From NCBI GenBank assembly GCA_964649005.1, contig CAZYMD010000230.1, positions 1 through 7,109 of the forward strand: a DNA stretch of 7,109 bases, written 5' to 3'. The notes beneath the pieces were generated by a model, which was not told the DNA's origin, searched no databases, and saw only the letters and a program-made list of their open reading frames with translations. Numbering within the stretch: the first letter of the stretch is position 1; every line of letters starts with the position of its first letter. The position numbers and the translations under genes are program-made. Positions 4,390-7,109 of the stretch are shown piece after piece. This DNA is from CAZGMJ01 sp964649005. Its GTDB lineage: Bacteria; Planctomycetota; Phycisphaerae; Sedimentisphaerales; Anaerobacaceae.

Positions 4390-7109
4390 CTACGGCTGCG
4401 GCCACAACAATTCATCCATCCATTCGGCCGCAAGAGTGGCAAAGTCCTTGAAATCAATCTTCCCATCTATGTCCAGATCGGACGGCTCGCTGAATACTTC
4501 CGTCTTGCCCGCCAGCGAGGCTACTTCACCTGCTGACAATGCACGATTGTAAAGGCGGGCGTCGTCAATTGAGCCGGCGAAATATCGGCCAAGGGTATCG
4601 TCAGTGTGTTTGAGGAGGCTGAAAGCTATATTTTGCAGTACTTCGCCGAAGGCAGTGGTATCCGCTAAAGAGCTTACCAGTTCCCCATTCACATATGCAG
4701 ATGCTGTATCACTCGATTTCACAATCGCCGCATGATGCCACAAACCGTCATCATAGGTAGTGCTCAAACGGATGTCGGTGCCACCGCCAGTGTCCAGAGG
4801 GGCCCGATGCAGTAATCGCAGTGTGCCATCGGATTGCAGTTCGATCAGGATGCCGTGCGCACCTGCGTCATTGTAAACCGAGAACAAGTCTCTCGATCCC
4901 GAGCCACCACTGACGCGGAACCACAACGAAGCCGAATACACAGGCAGATCGAAAGTTCCCTGAACCAGGGCGTAATCATTGAGACCGTCGAACTCAATAG
5001 CCTGGCCCACTTGACCTGCTACGTAAGTAGGACCGCCGGTTGTGGTTGCGTGGTTGGCGCCAATACTGTCATCGACATTACCTTCGAATTCCCAGTGTGA
5101 TACGAGGCCTGCCGTGCTGGGTTCCTGCGGTGTGACAAGCAGACCGCTGCTAAGCCACTGGCTCGCCATTATCTCCATATCCGATAAGTCAACCACGCAG
5201 TCGCTGTTGAGATCGGCATCCGGTTTTCCCAGCGAAGCGATACATCTGGCAGGATAGAGCCGGATATCATCAATATAAACCAGTCCTGAACCGCCTGCTC
5301 CTCCGGTGCGTTCGAGGCCGATAGCTATCTCTGTGACATTGCTCATGTCCACGCCTGCAAAAGCAGCCAGATCAATGTTCCACTGCTTCCATGACGTCCG
5401 AGTGAAGTCATATAGATCACCGTCGTACACCACCTTGACACCATTGAGTTTCACGTACATACGTTCGGTTGTGGGATTGTTCGGATCGCCGTAGAACCAC
5501 AGCGCCAGAGTTTTGATGCCACTTACAGTCCAATCATGCCCTATCGGAAGATTGGCGACGCTTGCCACAGCTTCTGAGACAGTGGCTGAGACATTGTTAT
5601 AATAGAACGGCATTGACTGGCTGTCACCGTGTACAATAGCAAGCTCAGCGTAGTTCTCACCCGGATCAACAGTCGCGCCCAGCTCATGGCCAACCTGAGA
5701 GCCGTTAGCCGGAATATTATAACCATCAACCCAGGTATCCCAGACAGTGGCTGGTGAAGTATTGTTATAATCTTCGATGTCATCCACGATAAGGAATTCC
5801 AGTGTGTCAAAACTCCAGAGTTCCCCTTCCCAGATCGAGGGATCCTTATCATTGTTTACGGCATTGACTTTCCAGTAATATGTCTCGCCCAGTTCAAGCC
5901 GTCCGGTATCATGGCTTTCGCCAAGTGGAATGCCATAGGCATCGACTGTTTCATCGATCACCGCTTTCTTGTCGTTGCTGAAAAACAGATCGCTGGAAGC
6001 CGCCTCTCTACCTGGTCGCCAACTTAGAGTCACGTTGTCCAAGGCGACATTCGTTTTTCCATCGGCAGGCTCAGGCGATCTTGCCCATACAGGCATATAC
6101 ATAAAGCGAACCTCACTGAGGCCATACTGGACTAAAACTCCTCCCCAGTTGCTATTCGCTGTGATTCTGACGTATTTAGCTACTGCATCGCCAAAGTCGA
6201 TAGCGGTGTTGTACGCATAACCAACCGTCCCGGGCGCCCTGGTAAATTCATGGGTGGCGCCAAGTGTTGTCCAGGTGGCGCCATCAACTGAGTATTCAAT
6301 CTTGGCTTCTCTTATACCCCAGCCAACAGCCGATTCCGCAACGGTATTATGGTTCCAGATATGCATTTCATGGAGTCTGTAGGCTTTATCGAACTCGTAC
6401 TCGATCCAGGCCCCACTGTCATCTTTAGCGCTAAGCCACATGCTTGCGTCCGCCATGGAATGCAAATCGTCTTCGTCAAGGCCCGAACCATTGAATGTGT
6501 TATTGGGATCAGTTCCTGCGAATATGGTTGAAGCGCTTGCTTTTATAGCTTCTGCCGGGATCGCAATGCTATATGGTTCTATTGTAAAGCTCCAGACATT
6601 TCCCGCCTGCCACGGGCCGCCCGGCGTACCGGCCTGGTCTACTCTCCAATAGTAGGTCGTGCCGTATTCGATAGTGAAGTCCAACATGGCTGTATCGAAA
6701 ACCGAGTTGCTTAAAATACCAACCTCCGCGCCGGACCAGCCGTTGTTAACATCTGCAAAGTCATCGCTAAAGAAGAGCTTGTGCCCATTCGTGGTGGCAG
6801 TGCTCTCGCCCGGCTGCCAACTGAGGATTACCGACTTTTCTACGTAGGTCGCGCCGTTGGTTGGAATGGGGCTGAAAGCCAGCTCTGATTGAACTGCCTC
6901 CAACACAAAGCCGTTCATACCCCAGATTTGGCGGTGAACAGCCTCACCTGAGTAAGGTGCAAAACGTATGACGACATCATCCGCGCCATTTGCAGTAAAT
7001 GACATGCGATAAGTTGAAGGAAGCAAGTATGCATCAGGACCACCTTCTACCGCGCCGGAGTCGGGGCTGCCGCCTTCGGTTCCATCAGTCATAAGACCAT
7101 CGGCTAATT
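4390..7109 (-). CDS. LamG / discoidin / dockerin-like multidomain exported protein (5' end outside window)
   Basis: The frame stops with TAG at 4390-4392 and is open to the right edge. Five further codons (L-A-D-G-L) precede the methionine at 7092, so that methionine is probably internal. Numbering from 7092, the modules are: 1-67 the end of a beta-rich module (MNGFVLE); 69-173 Fn3-like (TYYWRVD, WSFT); 176-334 discoidin/F5-8C-like (WIEYEFD, IWNHN, YVRITAN); 336-433 Fn3-like (LSWRPG, TYYWKVN, WSFD); 434-615 a jelly-roll, carbohydrate-binding-like module ending YIDDIRLYPARC; 625-647 a dockerin-like unit; 662-862 LamG/concanavalin-like (GLVSHWEFEG, IEFDG, SIDDARLYNRALS); 871-892 a second dockerin-like unit before the end LLWPQP. 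No catalytic domain is visible, so an adhesive or glycan-binding extracellular role is inferred. There is no PEP-CTERM or membrane anchor at the C-terminus. Signal peptide and true start lie outside the window. The LamG and discoidin calls are firm; the jelly-roll call is weaker. Confidence 0.93.
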   Translation of the reverse strand, partial: LADGLMTDGTEGGSPDSGAVEGGPDAYLLPSTYRMSFTANGADDVVIRFAPYSGEAVHRQIWGMNGFVLEAVQSELAFSPIPTNGATYVEKSVILSWQPGESTATTNGHKLFFSDDFADVNNGWSGAEVGILSNSVFDTAMLDFTIEYGTTYYWRVDQAGTPGGPWQAGNVWSFTIEPYSIAIPAEAIKASASTIFAGTDPNNTFNGSGLDEDDLHSMADASMWLSAKDDSGAWIEYEFDKAYRLHEMHIWNHNTVAESAVGWGIREAKIEYSVDGATWTTLGATHEFTRAPGTVGYAYNTAIDFGDAVAKYVRITANSNWGGVLVQYGLSEVRFMYMPVWARSPEPADGKTNVALDNVTLSWRPGREAASSDLFFSNDKKAVIDETVDAYGIPLGESHDTGRLELGETYYWKVNAVNNDKDPSIWEGELWSFDTLEFLIVDDIEDYNNTSPATVWDTWVDGYNIPANGSQVGHELGATVDPGENYAELAIVHGDSQSMPFYYNNVSATVSEAVASVANLPIGHDWTVSGIKTLALWFYGDPNNPTTERMYVKLNGVKVVYDGDLYDFTRTSWKQWNIDLAAFAGVDMSNVTEIAIGLERTGGAGGSGLVYIDDIRLYPARCIASLGKPDADLNSDCVVDLSDMEIMASQWLSSGLLVTPQEPSTAGLVSHWEFEGNVDDSIGANHATTTGGPTYVAGQVGQAIEFDGLNDYALVQGTFDLPVYSASLWFRVSGGSGSRDLFSVYNDAGAHGILIELQSDGTLRLLHRAPLDTGGGTDIRLSTTYDDGLWHHAAIVKSSDTASAYVNGELVSSLADTTAFGEVLQNIAFSLLKHTDDTLGRYFAGSIDDARLYNRALSAGEVASLAGKTEVFSEPSDLDIDGKIDFKDFATLAAEWMDELLWPQP
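4417..4482 (-). repeat. Dockerin-like unit at the C-terminus
   Basis: Residues 871-892 carry loop residues D872, D874, D876, D880 and D883 and a helix ending W891-M892, then a short tail LLWPQP. All five expected loop positions are acidic, so calcium binding is likely. It is separated from the first unit of this protein by about 220 residues that include the LamG module. Confidence 0.7.
4507..5109 (-). other. LamG / concanavalin-like module
   Basis: Residues about 662-862 begin GLVSHWEFEGNVDDSIG and include GQAIEFDG, a strand with SLWFRV, LWHHAAIV, AYVNGEL and the closing SIDDARLYNRALSAGE. This is the usual order in bacterial LamG_3 (jellyroll) modules, which often bind glycans or act as spacers. 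No catalytic residues are expected in this family. Confidence 0.85.
5152..5220 (-). repeat. Dockerin-like unit before the LamG module
   Basis: Residues 625-647 (numbered from the methionine at 7092) carry loop residues D627, N629, D631, D635 and D638, followed by a helix ending W646-L647. Only one unit is present here. Its partner lies after the LamG module, near the C-terminus. Confidence 0.7.
6091..6567 (-). other. Discoidin-like (F5/8 type C) module
   Basis: Residues about 176-334 show a start with AIKASASTIF, a tryptophan-containing strand WIEYEFDKAYRLHEMHIWNHN, IEYSVDGATWTTLG and the final YVRITANSNWGG followed by GLSEVRF. These are the usual landmarks of a discoidin-type galactose-binding fold. 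It lies between two Fn3-like modules and probably binds carbohydrate or another matrix component, though the ligand cannot be read from sequence. Confidence 0.8.

Noticed and set aside
4390..4485. PEP-CTERM or other sorting signal at the C-terminus of the right-hand protein
   Set aside because: The end is a dockerin-like unit and LLWPQP, with no PEP motif, hydrophobic segment or basic tail.
4193..4552. Plus-strand frames over the gap and the 3' end of the right-hand gene
   Set aside because: They cross the terminator and antisense coding DNA, and show no conserved features.
5593..5771. Direct repeat attgttataat at 5593-5603 and 5761-5771
   Set aside because: Both copies encode a Y-N-N stretch (YYNN and DYNN) in the same protein, so the repeat is explained by coding sequence.
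5541..5852. 103-codon minus-strand frame in another phase
   Set aside because: It lies wholly inside the right-hand gene in a different frame, with composition typical of an out-of-frame reading.
7090..7092. Methionine at 7092 as the start of the right-hand protein
   Set aside because: The frame is open upstream to the edge, the residues are the middle of a beta-rich module, and there is no signal peptide. The base before the last two visible bases is unknown, so a stop just outside cannot be strictly excluded.
1..7109. CRISPR arrays, tRNA or rRNA genes, insertion sequences, defence systems
   Set aside because: No regular repeats, RNA gene landmarks, transposase or nuclease motifs, or terminal inverted repeats were seen, and coding sequence fills nearly all of the window.

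Overview
The window looks like chromosomal DNA of a planctomycete, most likely the Phycisphaerae/Sedimentisphaerales type. This rests on protein style only. Both genes encode very large exported mosaic proteins with dockerin-like EF-hand units ending in a W-L/W-M pair, 'TYYWRVD'-type Fn3-like modules, LamG and discoidin-like folds, a lamin-tail/CotH architecture and a C-terminus ending in LLWPQP. Two co-oriented minus-strand genes fill almost all of the DNA. Both are cut by the window edges.

Right part (4390-7109): the 3' portion of a gene for a multidomain, probably secreted carbohydrate- or matrix-binding protein. In order it carries the end of an N-terminal beta-sandwich-like module, an Fn3-like module, a discoidin (F5/8 type C) module, a second Fn3-like module, a jelly-roll module, half a dockerin-like pair, a LamG/concanavalin-like module, and the other half of the dockerin-like pair. 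The methionine at 7092 is internal, because the frame is open to the right edge.

Gap (4152-4389): 238 bp holding a GC-rich hairpin that fits a terminator for the right-hand gene, then the leader of the left-hand gene. No clear promoter or Shine-Dalgarno sequence is visible.

Left part (1-4151): one uninterrupted reading frame of 1383 codons from an ATG at 4151 to the left edge, established by translating every codon. It begins with a clear signal peptide. Then come a module related to the N-terminal one of the neighbour, a PKD/Ig-like region, a dockerin-like pair, a lamin-tail domain, a chitobiase-C-terminal-like domain, a CotH-type kinase domain with its main expected catalytic residues, and a second chitobiase-like domain split by an inserted beta-rich module.

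The two proteins share an N-terminal module type and dockerin-like units. They are plausibly two members of one family of surface or extracellular scaffold proteins, transcribed separately. I see no enzyme of glycan degradation, no defence system, no mobile element, no RNA gene and no CRISPR array. The most interesting points are the exported CotH-type kinase inside a matrix-like protein and the two cases of a domain split by another domain.
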